Part shown: in pieces, positions 37,501 through 48,800 of the stretch
Numbering within the stretch: position 1 is the stretch's first letter
How the letters are laid out: each line of letters begins with the position of its first letter
Source: Bolinopsis microptera
Taxonomy: Eukaryota > Ctenophora > Tentaculata > Lobata > Bolinopsidae
Length of the DNA stretch: 60,000 nt
Direction: 5' to 3'
Assembly (NCBI RefSeq): GCF_026151205.1
Contig: NC_087073.1
Coordinates: 15,149,837-15,209,836 of the forward strand
Notes under the pieces: model-generated
The model's database searches: none
What the model was told of the DNA's origin: nothing
Seen by the model: the letters and a program-made list of their open reading frames with translations, nothing else
Position numbers and translations under genes: made by a program

Positions 37501-40500
37501 CCACCTACCTGAAAGCTTCATTAAGCTTATAATAGAGTATTATGGAAGCCTCAGTGTCCTAGTTAAGTGCAAGAAATGGACATCCAGAACATTCTGGTAT
37601 GAGCTAGGCCTGTTCCAGGGAGACCCACTGTCCGTGATCCTGTTGCTCATAGTATTCAACATCCTACTGGAACTTCTAGCTGTACTGGGCAGTCAAGTTG
37701 GGTATGAGCCAAGCTTCAGTGATAGCAAGACCTCAAAGAAAGCATTTGCTGATGACCTAACCCTGTTGTCGAAGAGCGAGAAAGAGAAGGAGATGAAGAA
37801 GATGTTGAAGGCTAGGTAGTAGAAGAGTTCCTGGACTGGTCGAAGAAAATGAAGGCTAAACCATCGAAGTGCCTGTCTATGTCTATGAAGTGTACTGGAG
37901 GAAAGTACAATACCTATGATGCAGAGTGTGTACTAAGCGAACAACAGGTGCCGTCGGCAAGTTTCCATAACTAATTTTTTGTGATCAGCGGTAATAACCG
38001 CTTTTTTTACGCTAAAAAAGCGCTCATTGATAAAACCCACCGTTATTTGGCGATTATAAAGCGATTATAAACGGTCCCGGTAATAAACGGTTAAAAACGA
38101 TTATAATCGCTTTTTCCATAAAATATTTTTGCAAAAGCGATTATTAGCGCTTTAAAAGCGATAATAAATCGCGAATTAAAATTATTAGTGATAAAAAAAC
38201 GCTTTTATTTTAGGGTTGTCGATTATTATCGCTCCGTAAGCGCTTTTCAAAAAAACGCTTATAAACCGTTTTTTTGGACCGTTTTTAAAACGCTTTTAAT
38301 CGACTATAAGCGATTATATTCACTAGAGATGAAGTTCCTAGGAATGTACATGTATGTAGATCTTGACATTCTTGAGGCAAAGGAAATTTGGTCCATGATC
38401 AAGAAGAAGTTAGAGGACCTTTTGGAAACAACGTCTAATGATGAAATCACCGGTCCAATGAAGGCGTGGGTGTATAACCACCTCATCATTAGTAAGATGT
38501 CATGGGGGTCTACTGTTTATAACCTACCCATCACATTTGTGAGAGAGCTTGAGGCACTGTGTAACAGATACCTTAAGAAGTGGCTAGGGATTGCGCATCC
38601 TTGTACCACCACCGTCCTCTACAGGAGTAGAGACCAGAAAGGATTGCAGCTGAAAAACATCTGCACTGAGTACAAAGTCATCCAACTTATTAAGGGACAC
38701 CAACTTTGTAACTCAAGTGACCCCTACATCAAAAAAGTGTACTCTAACCATAAGGCTATTGCAGACACACAGAAGATGTGGTCTTATCCCAAAGAGCTGA
38801 AAGACCGTCAGCGCCAACTTTACTTCCAAGAGTTAGTTGGAAAACCTGCAGTTGGTACAACTGGCCTCGGGTATGGGACAAGATATGAGGACACATCAGA
38901 GAGGAAACTGCTAACCAACATGGTGAGGACCTTTGATGAAGAGACACTTATTTGTTCACTTTTTGACAAAAAGCGGCAAAACCTCTTTCTCACATGGGAA
39001 AATACAATGACATTTGACACCACGTGGAATAACTTGATCTATCAACTTAGTCCGGAACTGTTAAAGTTTCATATCAATGCTATTCATGACACTGCGTCAA
39101 CACCTAGCAACCTAAAGCTTTGGAATAAAGCCGTTTCAGGAAACTGTAAACTCTGCAGCAAACAAGGGACACTCAATCATATCCTGACGTTCTGCAAGGT
39201 TGCACTAAGACAGGGACGTTTCAACTGGCGCCATGATCAGGTCCTACGTGAAATCATGAAGACCGTTTCATCACAGATTGAAGAGTTTAATTCCGACATC
39301 GCCAAGGAATCGAAGAGGGCACCGTCGGTCTTTCACAAGGCAGGCAATAAGCGCAAGAAGGTTACCTTAGCTGACCCAACTCATCATAAGACCCAAAGAT
39401 ATTTCTTTTCAGATGCCAACGACTGGAAGATAATATTTGATGAGGATGAGAGACAGAGGAACTTCCCGCAGCACATTGCAGCTACACCACTAAGACCTGA
39501 TGTAGTGATCTATTCAGATAAAGCAAAGAAGGTTTATCTAATGGAGCTGACTTGTGGAAATGAGCAGAACTTTGCTGATCAAGAGAAGCGAAAGATGAAA
39601 TGAAGAGATATCAGCAGCTGACAGAAGAGATAGAAGCCAACGGATGGGCTTGCAAGCTCCAGACAGTAGAAGTGGGAGCTCGAGGCATTTACAACTATAG
39701 CCTCCCAACCTTTATGAACCACCTGAACGTAAACAACAAAGAGAAGAAGAAGGCCTGCATGAAGATCGCTGAGATCAGCCTGAGGGCATCGTATACCATC
39801 TATTTGTCCAGAAACAATACCATATGGACAGATGATTGGGAGTTAGTCAAGAGACCAGTAATAGCATAGTAGGAGCGTAGAATGTTTGGGCCCAGAAAAA
39901 CATGTTTAATACCGCTATGAACCCGTCATAAGCCGGGGACTTTTATGAAAGTGATGATGCTGTGTTGTTGAAAGACCTTCGACCAATCAAAGATGTACCT
40001 CATCACGCCAAGCAGTTATGCTTGTAGGTGAATATACACTTATAGAGTACAACAACTTTATAACACTCCTTGTTGGGGCTATAATACTGGAGGGCATCTC
40101 TATTGAGTTTATACCGCAGATATCAAAACAAGCGGTAGAGTATCATCACAACTTGGAACAAAGAAGAGTCGAAGAAGAAAGATTAAAAGAGAAGATAGCT
40201 GGGTTAGAGACAAAATTAGCTGATTACCAGGATAAATATTTCTGTGAAGGTAAACGTTTTGATATTTGCTACTTTTCTTAGTAAACCAATTAAATAACAG
40301 AATATTGTTAAATATAGATCAGCCCTATTTCATTTAAAGAATATTGGTAAGAGTGTTAGTAAGGATGTTAGTAAGAGTGTTAGTAAAAATGTAACAACGG
40401 TAACCTCGTCAGCTACATCTAAACGTGAGATAATGGACCAGCTATCAGAAGTGCGGCGGGAAGCAGAGAAAGCCAAGTTAATGAACCAAACATGTAGGAA

Positions 40501-43500
40501 ACTGTCAGAGCAGATCAGAACACTGGAGTCGGAACATCACACTGTTCAGGATGAACTGAACAGATATCAGACTAGAAACGATCAACTCATTAAACAGAAT
40601 AAGGTACAGTTTGGTGGTATCTAAATTCGCCGAAATCCGATTTTAATATTTGATCGATTGGATTTTACTATCTTAAACTCGAAAACCTCCCAAGCTTTAT
40701 GTTTGATAAGACTCTACATGTTAAATAATAGCTTAAACCACATACTTTTCAGATGTTGACGATAAAGCAAGGGCAGCTGCTTTCCCAGTTGGAAGCATTT
40801 GACCAGGAGTGTGAAAACATGAGAGACCAGTTAGAAGCAGCACGTGACTCAACTTCAAACACCACGTGTGAGCTTTCTGACGTGGTCAAGCAAAAGGAGC
40901 AGCTTTACAATGAAAACACACGACTACTGGTTAGTGATTATATCTGTATTATAATACTTCAGTATTTTATCGGGTAAGTGACTGGTTATGGACGTGGGTG
41001 ATCGTCGGTAAGTGTAATGGTCACATCAATAAAGTAATCATGAAGCAGCAAGTAACATTTACCCTTTCATGTTTATTTCATTTTGTGTAGCTGAAATATG
41101 CGTCACCTCTCCGCTTCGGCTCATGTCAAATGACCGGTGGTTGATCGGTAATTCCGTCGTATCGCGCGGTAACTACAAATTGTGGTATATATTGGACAGC
41201 GCGACAACACGAAGCTATTAAACTTCAACTGTTCAGCAGCTAGTGAATTGTGCGCGTGAGCGCAGCATAACGCGCGCGTTCGTTTGTTTTTCGATCTAGC
41301 TAGCTGCACTTTTAAAATAAAAGTTAAATGAAATAATCCTGATCGAATATTAATAAGCCATCCACATATTATCGAACGTTTTGAATAAATTATGTTTTAC
41401 TATGACAACTATAAAATCATGGTAGAGTGAAATAACACTTTGCAGTTTGCAGTAATTTCACTTTCGAGGGCCGCCAATTCTTTATTTTGCTTGCATATTT
41501 TAATTTCACTGTATATATATGTCCAATGTGTGTGCATTAAGTTGTAATCTATGATCCGGAATACAACAATTATAGAATGAATTAATCTTAAAACTGACAA
41601 GAATCCGCCTCTCGGTTGAGATTTGAAATTCTTTTCGTTTAATCAATAATCTACCATCACTAACAGTGAACACTAATTCAGGAAGCGATCGAAGTTATAC
41701 AAAGCGACATCTCAAATCTGACGAAAACACTAAGTAAAAAAGACAGGCAATTGAATGATGCCCAGAAGATCATAGAGGAGGAGAGGGAGAAGGAAACTAC
41801 TCTTATCAGTTACCCTCTTCTGGTTGAGGGGGAGCGGATACCTAAAGAATTGAACCGATTGGTGGGTTCAAAATATAAAATACTAGCAGGAACCCGTGTA
41901 TCAGTATAGGGGTGTCAACAGAATTTATTTATTTTGCGATTTTGACACCATTCGTCGGCCCAAATTTCGGTACATAAACATATTCACCTTTACGCTCTAG
42001 AATAATACCTATTTGATCATTTAAAAATTCAAATTCCCTCAATTTCACTCTGCTAATGATAACATTTAAGAATTGATCGGATATCCGGCCAGCTACGCGT
42101 GTCTGTAGACTGTACAATTCTTCGTGATACGTTCTTCTATATACATATAATATAGCCCCAAAACGATACTTTTTACCGCATCAAAAAATTTCAATCACAA
42201 CCAAAGTTATAAATATACAGGGTGGGCCAAAAGTCAGTGTGCAAACGATGGCCTTAATAGCTCAGTCACTGAGTGCCCAATTGAAATAATTTGTTCTGGT
42301 ATGACTTACTACCATCACTGGTTCGAGAAATTTGTCAAATCGAAACATATTTGTGTTCATTTTTTTCAAAAGAAGGTTCATTTTCGCATTTATTTGATAG
42401 TTTGGATAGTCGGATCGAGCCAAATTTTATTGAATTGTGTTTGGCCATTTAAATTACGTTTGCCCTGAAAAAATGAGGGTTCTAGCTTCTCAGATGACCG
42501 AGATATGAACCTTAACGAGGTTATTCATTACGTGTGATCAGGTGATTGGTTTACCTAATCACGTGATTAGGTGACCCCGTTAACCTCCCCGTTAAACATT
42601 ATGGGAATCATGAAGGCTGCCCAATTAAGGTGTCGTGTCGCGGTGTCACATAATCACCCAGTTAATTTTGTTAACGAGATACAGAAAATGATTGATAACT
42701 TCGTCATTTCCAATCCGTTTTGCCTCATATTTTCAGATCATATGCAACATTTATTAATCTACTGTCTCTGAAAAAATTAGACATCTAGAGTACAATATAA
42801 GTGTTTTAATATTGAATGGGCGTGGTCTAAAATATTCGAATTTTCAAATTTTGCTGACGGAATCCTCGAACCAGTAGGTACAGTAAACCATCTGCAAAGC
42901 AACAACCCTCAAATATAAAACACGGCGGAGGTATATATATATACTAAGACCCAACGTTTGCACACTGACTTTTGGCCCACCCTGTAGGTATATAGCGTCA
43001 TGAGGGTAAATGTTAGCTAGTTGTGAAATTCTGATATTTCAATCGAGAATGACAGTCAATTGAATTATTGCCAGGCAATTAAAATGTTTAACTGCGCAAA
43101 GTTATTTGCGTAATTAGAAAACAACAATATTTTTGTTGATTGTGTGTGCGCGGCGTAATGTCAGCATTGTGTGTAGCTCTAGCGAATTTAGTATCGAAAA
43201 AAAAAGTATCGATACTTTTTACTGCATCAAAATATTGCAATCACAAACAAAGTTATAAGAAGTCATAGCGTAAGCGTAAATGTGAGCTAGTTTTGAAATT
43301 ATGACGTAGCATACAGCATAACAACGCGCGTTGTTAATCTGTTGCTCGCGCACGTGCATTTTTATCGTTGCTACGCAACAGCGCAGTAAACCTTTGCTAA
43401 AATAACGCCATTATTCTAACGATTATATAACCTCACTTCCGACGTTAATTATAAAAAATCTAAAGCCTAAATCAAAATTCTAAGAATGCTATAGCCTATT

Positions 43501-44923
43501 CCTATCCTTTTTCTACAACCCTGCTAAAAATGGCGAGGTTTCAACTCCATTTGCGAGCTGGGTTTGGCTTCACCAGAGGGTCATTTTGAGGTCGATTTTC
43601 GGTGTTTTTTCTTCTATGTCCCCGTTGCCGGGGAAATTTCGTCAAGTTTAAAATATAATATAGATGTATAATGATTGAATTTTGATAACAATAACATTTC
43701 GAAATGATCAAAGACTCTATTGAATGAAAATTAGGGTTTCTTTGTTAATTCACGAATGATATAGTAAGCCAGCTGAACGAGAAAACAACATCCGATTATT
43801 CATCTACTCAGGTGCAAGCAAACAATATCAGGATCCTGCGACTAGAGGAACAGAATCGGTTACTACGCGACACCTCGTTACAGCAGGAGCTGTACAACGC
43901 ACAACCACCCAAAGAACAGAAACCTAACCCCCAACCTCTGTGGAGCAACAAGTGTTTTAAGGAGCTGGTTAAAAGTCAGCACGTTTTTGAGAGGGTCTTC
44001 ACTCCTATAGACTATTACGATGGAATCAAGTCCCTTGTTGATGCGTATGTATAGATTTTAAATCGTTTCATTCAGTATAATAGTGCCAGCGTAAATAATA
44101 TTTCTAAATTTTTAGAAAATTTTCCTGTCGTTAACAACTCGTTGCCGACGTTTGTATTGTCTAAAAAGTTTAAATACAAGGAGATTGAATAATCCCTTGG
44201 TTTCAGGCACGGAAAGGTGCGGCCAGGGAGCTGCCCTGAGGGTAAGAAAGGAGGAGGACTATCACAGAGCCCTGACAAGGTTATACCACCTCACAACTCA
44301 CCTCTTCCTATCAGCAAGTCTCCTCATCCTACCAATCCTGCCTGGAACAAAACCAAGAGGTTACTAATCTTGTTATTATTTGATCCAAGTGCATGAGATA
44401 GGAATGCTGATATATTTTTGCTGTTTGCTGGCATGTGGAATGAGAATGTTTGGCTGTTTGGGTTTCTAACAGAATTTCAGTCCCCTGCCAGGGATCAAAT
44501 CTCTTAACACTAAGAGGACTAAAATGAGAAGATAGGAGATTGTAATATGGGTAAATTTGCCCAAAATGTGCATATTTCAGTGATTTACTGTGATTGTGCT
44601 AGCATGTTTTTTAAATCTACTTCTTTGGACTAGAAAATCCAGATTACAATAACTGTGCAGGGTTAAATTGAATTCTACAAGTTCATTAAGACATCTCTAC
44701 TTCGGGTGACAAGCCTATCTTTGACTTTACAAGCCAAGCACTGCGTTATGTTTTATGCAACAAAAACAACCTGCACAACTATTTGCGAAATATTTAAGCC
44801 GGGCCCAAAACTTGTCATTTCAATAATCCGTCTATTCGCAGGTTAAATTACAACTGTCTTTCTTGTGGAAAAACGTTTAGTGCCGGCTCTGACTTAGAGA
44901 TACATCAGATTTACTGCCAGTAA
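25589..44923 (+). CDS. CCDC157: Coiled-coil domain-containing protein 157 homologue
   Basis: Fifteen coding exons: 25589-25666, 25832-25995, 26269-26431, 26573-26777, 36042-36105, 36337-36445, 36575-36745, 36947-37156, 40120-40249, 40413-40603, 40753-40929, 41682-41861, 43812-44044, 44207-44359, 44842-44923. All phases agree, giving 2310 nt (769 residues; the human protein is about 750). The N-terminus resembles vertebrate CCDC157: SWK, then HIMLLELIVDRLALMLQSYM, and later TQTVETAFVECNVCSSIQ. Exons 8-13 are Glu/Lys/Gln-rich coiled coil. The vertebrate protein is linked to Golgi/ER trafficking and acrosome formation. The last exon encodes a C2HC motif (CLSCGKTF, then HQIYC). The donor after 36445 (GTTCAA) is weak but the join is supported by homology. 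Intron 4 holds the glycosyltransferase gene; intron 8 holds a LINE. Confidence 0.88.
28597..29070. mobile_element. Miniature element with GGGAGCGTTC ends and CRE palindromes
   Basis: The left end GGGAGCGTTCACAC reads into ATGACGTCAGCA. The right end reads TGCTGACGTCATAATATGCG, then AACGCTCCC. A further right-end copy is at about 31643-31724. C-rich blocks and the motif GTCAGCA recur inside. Family unknown. Confidence 0.6.
29361..31540. mobile_element. Long TTAA-ended foldback element
   Basis: Begins TTAAGGGGACATACACCAAA and ends with its inverse. The arms are nearly identical over about 640 bp each (29361-30776 after removing the RTE insertion, and 30904-31540), with a centre of about 125 bp. 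TTAA at both outer ends fits the target preference of piggyBac or Kolobok-type transposons. It encodes no protein of its own. Confidence 0.85.
29477..30241 (-). mobile_element. 5'-truncated RTE-type LINE insertion
   Basis: Flanked by an 11-bp target duplication TTTGAGAGTAC (29466-29476 and 30242-30252). The intact opposite arm of the foldback (around 31425) shows the pre-insertion sequence. The minus-strand frame 30218-29505 (237 residues) is the end of an endonuclease-reverse transcriptase: VSDFTYLGTIISSDG, then LLYGSEVWNTTKKQLHRFE, CLRRILRIRWLDRVRN and RLRWFGHVTRMPD, in the style of RTE clade elements. The 3' tail is a short AAGT-type tandem repeat, as expected for RTE. The catalytic part is missing and there are no stops in the remnant. 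Confidence 0.88.
32418..32447 (+). promoter_or_regulatory. Short upstream ORF overlapping the glycosyltransferase start
   Basis: ATG at 32418 opens nine codons and stops at TGA 32445-32447, eight nt inside the main frame. If transcribed it would compete with the ATG at 32437. A possible 5' UTR acceptor (TTTCAG) lies about 85 nt upstream of the main ATG. Confidence 0.45.
32437..33936 (+). CDS. Golgi beta-1,4-N-acetylgalactosaminyltransferase-like protein
   Basis: One uninterrupted 499-residue frame. A short basic N-terminus is followed by a signal anchor (about residues 22-40, SLVTLIVTSALFLS), so a type II Golgi membrane protein is expected. Residues about 65-215 are Cys-rich with repeated GKC and Gly-Asp patterns, suggestive of a ricin-type lectin module. 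The C-terminal half resembles the GT12/B4GALNT1-2 catalytic domain: CVTVVTKTARRPHFVLRML, GIARGRNLAL, the metal-binding VDDDNKF at about 333, VGGTF, NDFMAR and MEHKDLFVRLKAAG. Such enzymes add GalNAc from UDP-GalNAc to glycan or glycolipid acceptors. It lies wholly within CCDC157 intron 4, same strand. Exact acceptor is unknown. Confidence 0.85.
   Translation: MVNDHSIRRKFSAILPARRWIPYSLVTLIVTSALFLSRTNLQFQDYSNLRLFLDSSPVLSYRIQLWFEGKCVGTSPDGTLQVVFCNPREEQYFQLLPDGRLTFENIGSGFEGKCLQLINTSLVIGDCNSAIKLDLVNGSYLRLQDPQKLHGNEKRCVSPITVSNEGLVPNPSPANGDPVSLTTCHNEASIINLIEENYFQKSRKYLLLPLPQTEAKCDFPACGINKVAPRATPLPPEMVDRCYNLSQCVTVVTKTARRPHFVLRMLESMSDKYPDLQVVAYDDGVGEFSSEIMDGIASYPNLNYIIGDEEDLGIARGRNLALKHVKTKYFFLVDDDNKFTYQTHLELLSEVLDTTDATLVGGTFALYKDFASYLTFGYTKKKRYLEVNHGDCLKENVTIPNFPTCVRCELTSNDFMARTRDIVEVGGWSQELKVMEHKDLFVRLKAAGKKVVYCPDVKVYNARPSKKKRGEEYAKMRYGRGARMKQLFNSRWNIDRYSY
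33935..33940 (+). terminator. AATAAA overlapping the glycosyltransferase stop codon
   Basis: The TAA stop (33934-33936) supplies the first two bases of AATAAA. No other canonical signal was seen in the next several hundred bases, so the 3' UTR may be only tens of nt long. Confidence 0.5.
33941..36041. other. Rest of CCDC157 intron 4
   Basis: No further exon found. It contains the TC-rich microsatellite at 35219-35294. The frames at 34527-34842 have no recognisable features. Confidence 0.45.
35219..35294. repeat. (TC)n-rich microsatellite
   Basis: An impure TCTC/TATC run of about 75 bp. Confidence 0.9.
37250..40070 (+). mobile_element. R2/NeSL-like LINE, copy 2, in CCDC157 intron 8
   Basis: 5'-truncated element starting within the reverse transcriptase (RNLFIDTSVQKGFMKKTPGC, then FQGDPLSVILL and the catalytic AFADDLTLLS). 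A stop at 37817-37819 breaks the frame; it continues as FLDWSKKMKAKPSKCLSMS in another frame. An AT-rich insertion follows (37970-38320). Then 38330-39603 carries KFLGMYMYVD, the CCHC knuckle (CKLC..HILTFC) and the endonuclease motif RPDVVIY..VYLMELT. A 5-bp ATGAA duplication at about 39597 shifts the last part, which ends at 39869. The 3' UTR is shared with copy 1. Similarity to copy 1 is high, implying recent activity, though this copy is dead. Confidence 0.88.
37970..38320. mobile_element. Palindrome-rich AT insertion inside the LINE
   Basis: About 350 bp of interleaved motifs around GCGATTATAA, TTATAATCGC, AAAAGCG and CGCTTTT, with many local hairpins. It interrupts the LINE coding sequence between the RT active site and the conserved KFLGMYMY block, so it came after the LINE or was captured by it. 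No known family recognised; edges approximate. Confidence 0.55.
42218..42984. mobile_element. Mariner-like miniature element (TA target)
   Basis: Inverted ends CAGGGTGGGCCAAAAGTCAG and its complement (CTGACTTTTGGCCCACCCTG) with a TA dinucleotide on each side. It is 767 bp, with no transposase, in a CCDC157 intron (between exons 12 and 13). Confidence 0.8.
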
Positions 44924-45409
44924 AAATGGAGATACATAAGATCTTCTACCAAGAATTATAGGATTACATCAAATCTCCTGTCAAGAACCATGGAAAACCA
45001 TCAGATTCACTTCCAGCATTCGTTGAAATAGATCAGATCTACTGCCAGTAACCATGAAGATCTACTGCCGTCTGCCAGTAACTATGGAAACTGTCATCAC
45101 AATTCAGATCGTTTGCCGGTGCTATCTATCTTTCACCGTGGACAATATTAAAGGATAATAGGGATTATTGATCTTACCAACATCAGTTTTTACCACCAAT
45201 GGTTAAATTATTTCATGTCGTTTGATATGGATTTCATTAAAGAGAAATTTGTTAAACCTAGTACCTATCTTGTAAAATATGATATTGTGATGATGTGAGA
45301 AACTCCTGGTAAATCAGGGATTGTAATATGTAGCACAACAATTTATCGTGTTACGATATGCAAGGAATCTCTTTTTCCTACAGCTTAATTTACACTTGTA
45401 CTTAGTTTA

Positions 45410-45415
45410 AATAAA
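45410..45415 (+). terminator. Poly(A) signal of CCDC157
   Basis: AATAAA about 490 nt after the CCDC157 stop codon; first canonical signal on this strand after the last exon. Confidence 0.6.
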
Positions 45416-45663
45416 AAGCATGATTTTAGATTTAACGAGATGTTAGCACTTTTCTATTCACTCAAAATCCCAGTGGTCGATTATTTTGGGTGCTATTGAA
45501 GATGCTTAGTTTCAAAATTTAGTTAAAAAGGTCCATGATGACCCTGTGCACGATGAATTTGCATGCCATCGAATGAGAATTTGTAATAATTGGAACAGTT
45601 TGGGTTAAATTTTGACGTGAGTTATGAAAACTGAATCCTGTTAATTTGCATTTTTGTACGTTC

Positions 45664-45669
45664 TTTATT
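45664..45669 (-). terminator. Poly(A) signal of the K2P channel gene
   Basis: TTTATT on the plus strand, i.e. AATAAA on the minus strand, about 200 nt after the channel stop codon. The two convergent genes end about 250 bp apart. Confidence 0.6.
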
Positions 45670-45865
45670 AATTTATATTCACATTAATTGTGGTTCTTAC
45701 TAGTTTTCATATAACCTCAAGGTTTTAGACGTAAAAATATTCAATTATATGAAATATCAAAAAGGAATTAAAAATAAACGGTTCTCAATTATCACAAATA
45801 CATCGAGCTCGCTGAGCGAATGAATTTCTCTGAAATGTCACTGCGGTCTTATCGAGCTTCTAGTT

Positions 45866-48800
45866 CTATTCTCCTATATTGGTTCTATTGTCCTTATTTT
45901 GCGTTTGATTCTGATCTACAGTTTTAATGATGGCTACTTTCTTTCTTAATTCATCCATAGTTCTCATCACATCTTTTTGTTGTCTTATCATGGGTTTCAT
46001 GGATTCGATGTATCTTTGTTTGGGGGATGAGACTGCGTCACTAGCACTCGTAATTGTTCCGTTGCTAAAGTTACTGACGCCGCCGTTGCTACAACTAGCG
46101 GTGCCAACAGTGTTGACGTTGTTATTCATCATAGCCACTTTCATCGCTAAACCACCCAGAGTTTTCCAGTCTTTTGTTGGACCCGCTCTTTTCTGGAATT
46201 GAGTTTATGGCTAGGTAAGAATGATCAATAGTTGTTAGTTTAATTAATTTGTTCTAGTCGCTAAACTATGAACCCCTGGGAGGTGCTCTCAGCCCAAATC
46301 TGTGGGAATTATCTTGTAATTGTAAATCTGCAAATGGTTAAATTTTAAATAAAGATCACTCAATAATAACAACTGTATGGAACTTATTGCCGATTATGGT
46401 GATGGTTAAGGCAAGGTGGGGGGGGGGGGGGGGGGGGGCTCAATATCTTAGCAATTCACAAGGTCAGATTTTTATGCGATATTTTCCTACTTGTTCGTCT
46501 CCAGCAGCTTTGAAAAATGTTAAATGATCCCCCCGCCCTCGCCCCCCCCTCTGCCTCTGGTCTAAATTTTAAAACCATGCGTTTATAAACTGATAGTTTT
46601 AACGTTTAACCATTACCATCATCTCTCAGCAATGAATTAATAAACCGGAATCTTTCTTAAAGTTAATGATTTGAGCAAATAGCGAACAGCTTGGTCATTG
46701 GTAGTGGTACGATGACAAATTTCATATTTTAAAGCTTTCTGATAATCCGACCAACTTTAAGGGGGCATACACCAAAACAGGGGTTTGTGTCGGCCAACCC
46801 AAATGACCTCATGGGAGTTCAGTGACCATCTAGCGCACCGTTTCCAGTTCCACACCAACAAATTTTTTTTGGGGATTCCCATTTTTGTAATCGAAAATTT
46901 GGTTATCTGCAAAGCCAAAAAATTACATTTTCTCCCATAGGCATAACTTTAAAAGGAAGCATTTTAGGGTATTTGTTATTCATAACTCATATATAAATAT
47001 GCTAGTTGCGGTTATTATGCACTCTTCTAAAAGTCTCTAGCGCATTCCTATCGAAATTTTATAATAATCTGTAAATATGAAAAACAAAAAATGTGCCTAA
47101 ATTTGTTGAGGTGCAAAAGACTTTCCAGTTGAATAAACACATTTTTGAGGGGATCAAAAACTGCGCCAGAATTCAGAGAACAATTTAATGTAAAGCATTA
47201 AAACAATCCGATCTTTGACGGACTTTCTTGTCAAAACAAGCCTGAAAAGTAAAATTACCACTCTTTGACCTTAAAAATTTATAAAAACGCAGCCTTTTCA
47301 GACATAATACGATATCAAGATTTTACACATCTTGAACAAGATATGAATAAACTTCGTGCAAAATTTCAGTTCGACATCACAAGAAATTATTGACTTATAC
47401 AGCCTTTCGAAAAATGCACTTTGACCAGGAAATGCTCGATAACAAAAATTAGAATCCTCAAAAAAATATATTTTGGTGTGGAAACGGTGCGCTAAATGGT
47501 CACTGAACTTCCTATGAGGTCATTTGGGCTGGACATTTTTGGTGTATGCCCCCTTAATAAGTAATAACCATGAAACTATACTCCAAGAAAATACGACCAC
47601 TGACGAGGAAGCATTACATCTATAAATGCAATGCTTCCTGGTCACACAAATGTTAAGGTGGTTGTAGTGGTACTGGTACTGGTAGATAAATACACTAATA
47701 TCTCACCAATGTCATAAGCAGATGATAAGTAGGTGAGACTGGGACCGGGTCGTATTTTAACTGACAGATAAATTGATGTCTGAACACCTTGGTGAGATTT
47801 AAATTTTGCTCATGTCTTGATCAAAAACCCATTAAATTTTAGGTTATCTAACTGTCACCAAGATATAACTTAAACTAAGTCGAACGCAGGAATAGCGTCC
47901 CACGCAGGCGCGTGATACTGATATATATACAAATAGCCTAAATAAAAAGCCGCGCCTACTTGAGATTGAGAATGAGACCTAATTCCTGCGTAAGACCTAA
48001 TTTTTCCGTTCGACCTAGTTACATCTTGGTGACAGTTACTACTATACTATCTATACTAATAATCCCAATAAATGTGTGTATTACTATTGTTAACTAGCTA
48101 TCCAAAGCCGCGTAGCACCAGCAATTCATGGTGTGATAGTATTTCTAAAAATATGCTCAAATATTTAATGTTGTGGTGAGGAGATCTGGCAATGATGGAC
48201 AGGCTCTTTTAAAAAAGCGGCAAGTTACTTCAATAAATTAGTTCAGCTGAGTTGATATGTAATAGGTCTGGATACTGGCGAGGAGGTGAACCATATTTGT
48301 TTTGGTGACAGAGATTTTGGGATTGGATCATTCAATGCTCCAATTTGGTTGGTAAATCACTTCCTCGTGTCAGAAAATGTATGATTCACACCACCAGTAT
48401 CTAGATTTACATAAGGCAAATTCAGCTCTAACAAGTCGCTCTTCTCACCGCATCAAAACATACAGATGGCCATGTTTTATCTTTTTGAGTCGAATTCCTT
48501 GCTCCAGGTATTCCTGCATTTCATGATCATGACACTATTAAGCAGGATTATCGTTCGAACTTACGTTTTTTTTACAGTTTATACCAACAGCGGTGGCACA
48601 TCAATAGCGTAGTTCAATAATGATAAAATAATTAGACACTTATATTATAAAAAGATTCCTTTATAATTATAACCCACGTCATACCTTAGCAGCATCTCTG
48701 ATGGAGTTGATGAGAGTGGTAACAAGAGTCAGCCCGAGGAGGAAGACAGCGAACACTCGGACTAGAATGAGAGCGTTGTGGTCCACCATACTGATGTCCC

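Noticed and set aside
38188-38330. N-terminal extension of the LINE frame through the AT-rich insertion
   Set aside because: The translation is low-complexity read-through of the inserted repeat. True LINE homology resumes at KFLGMYMY.
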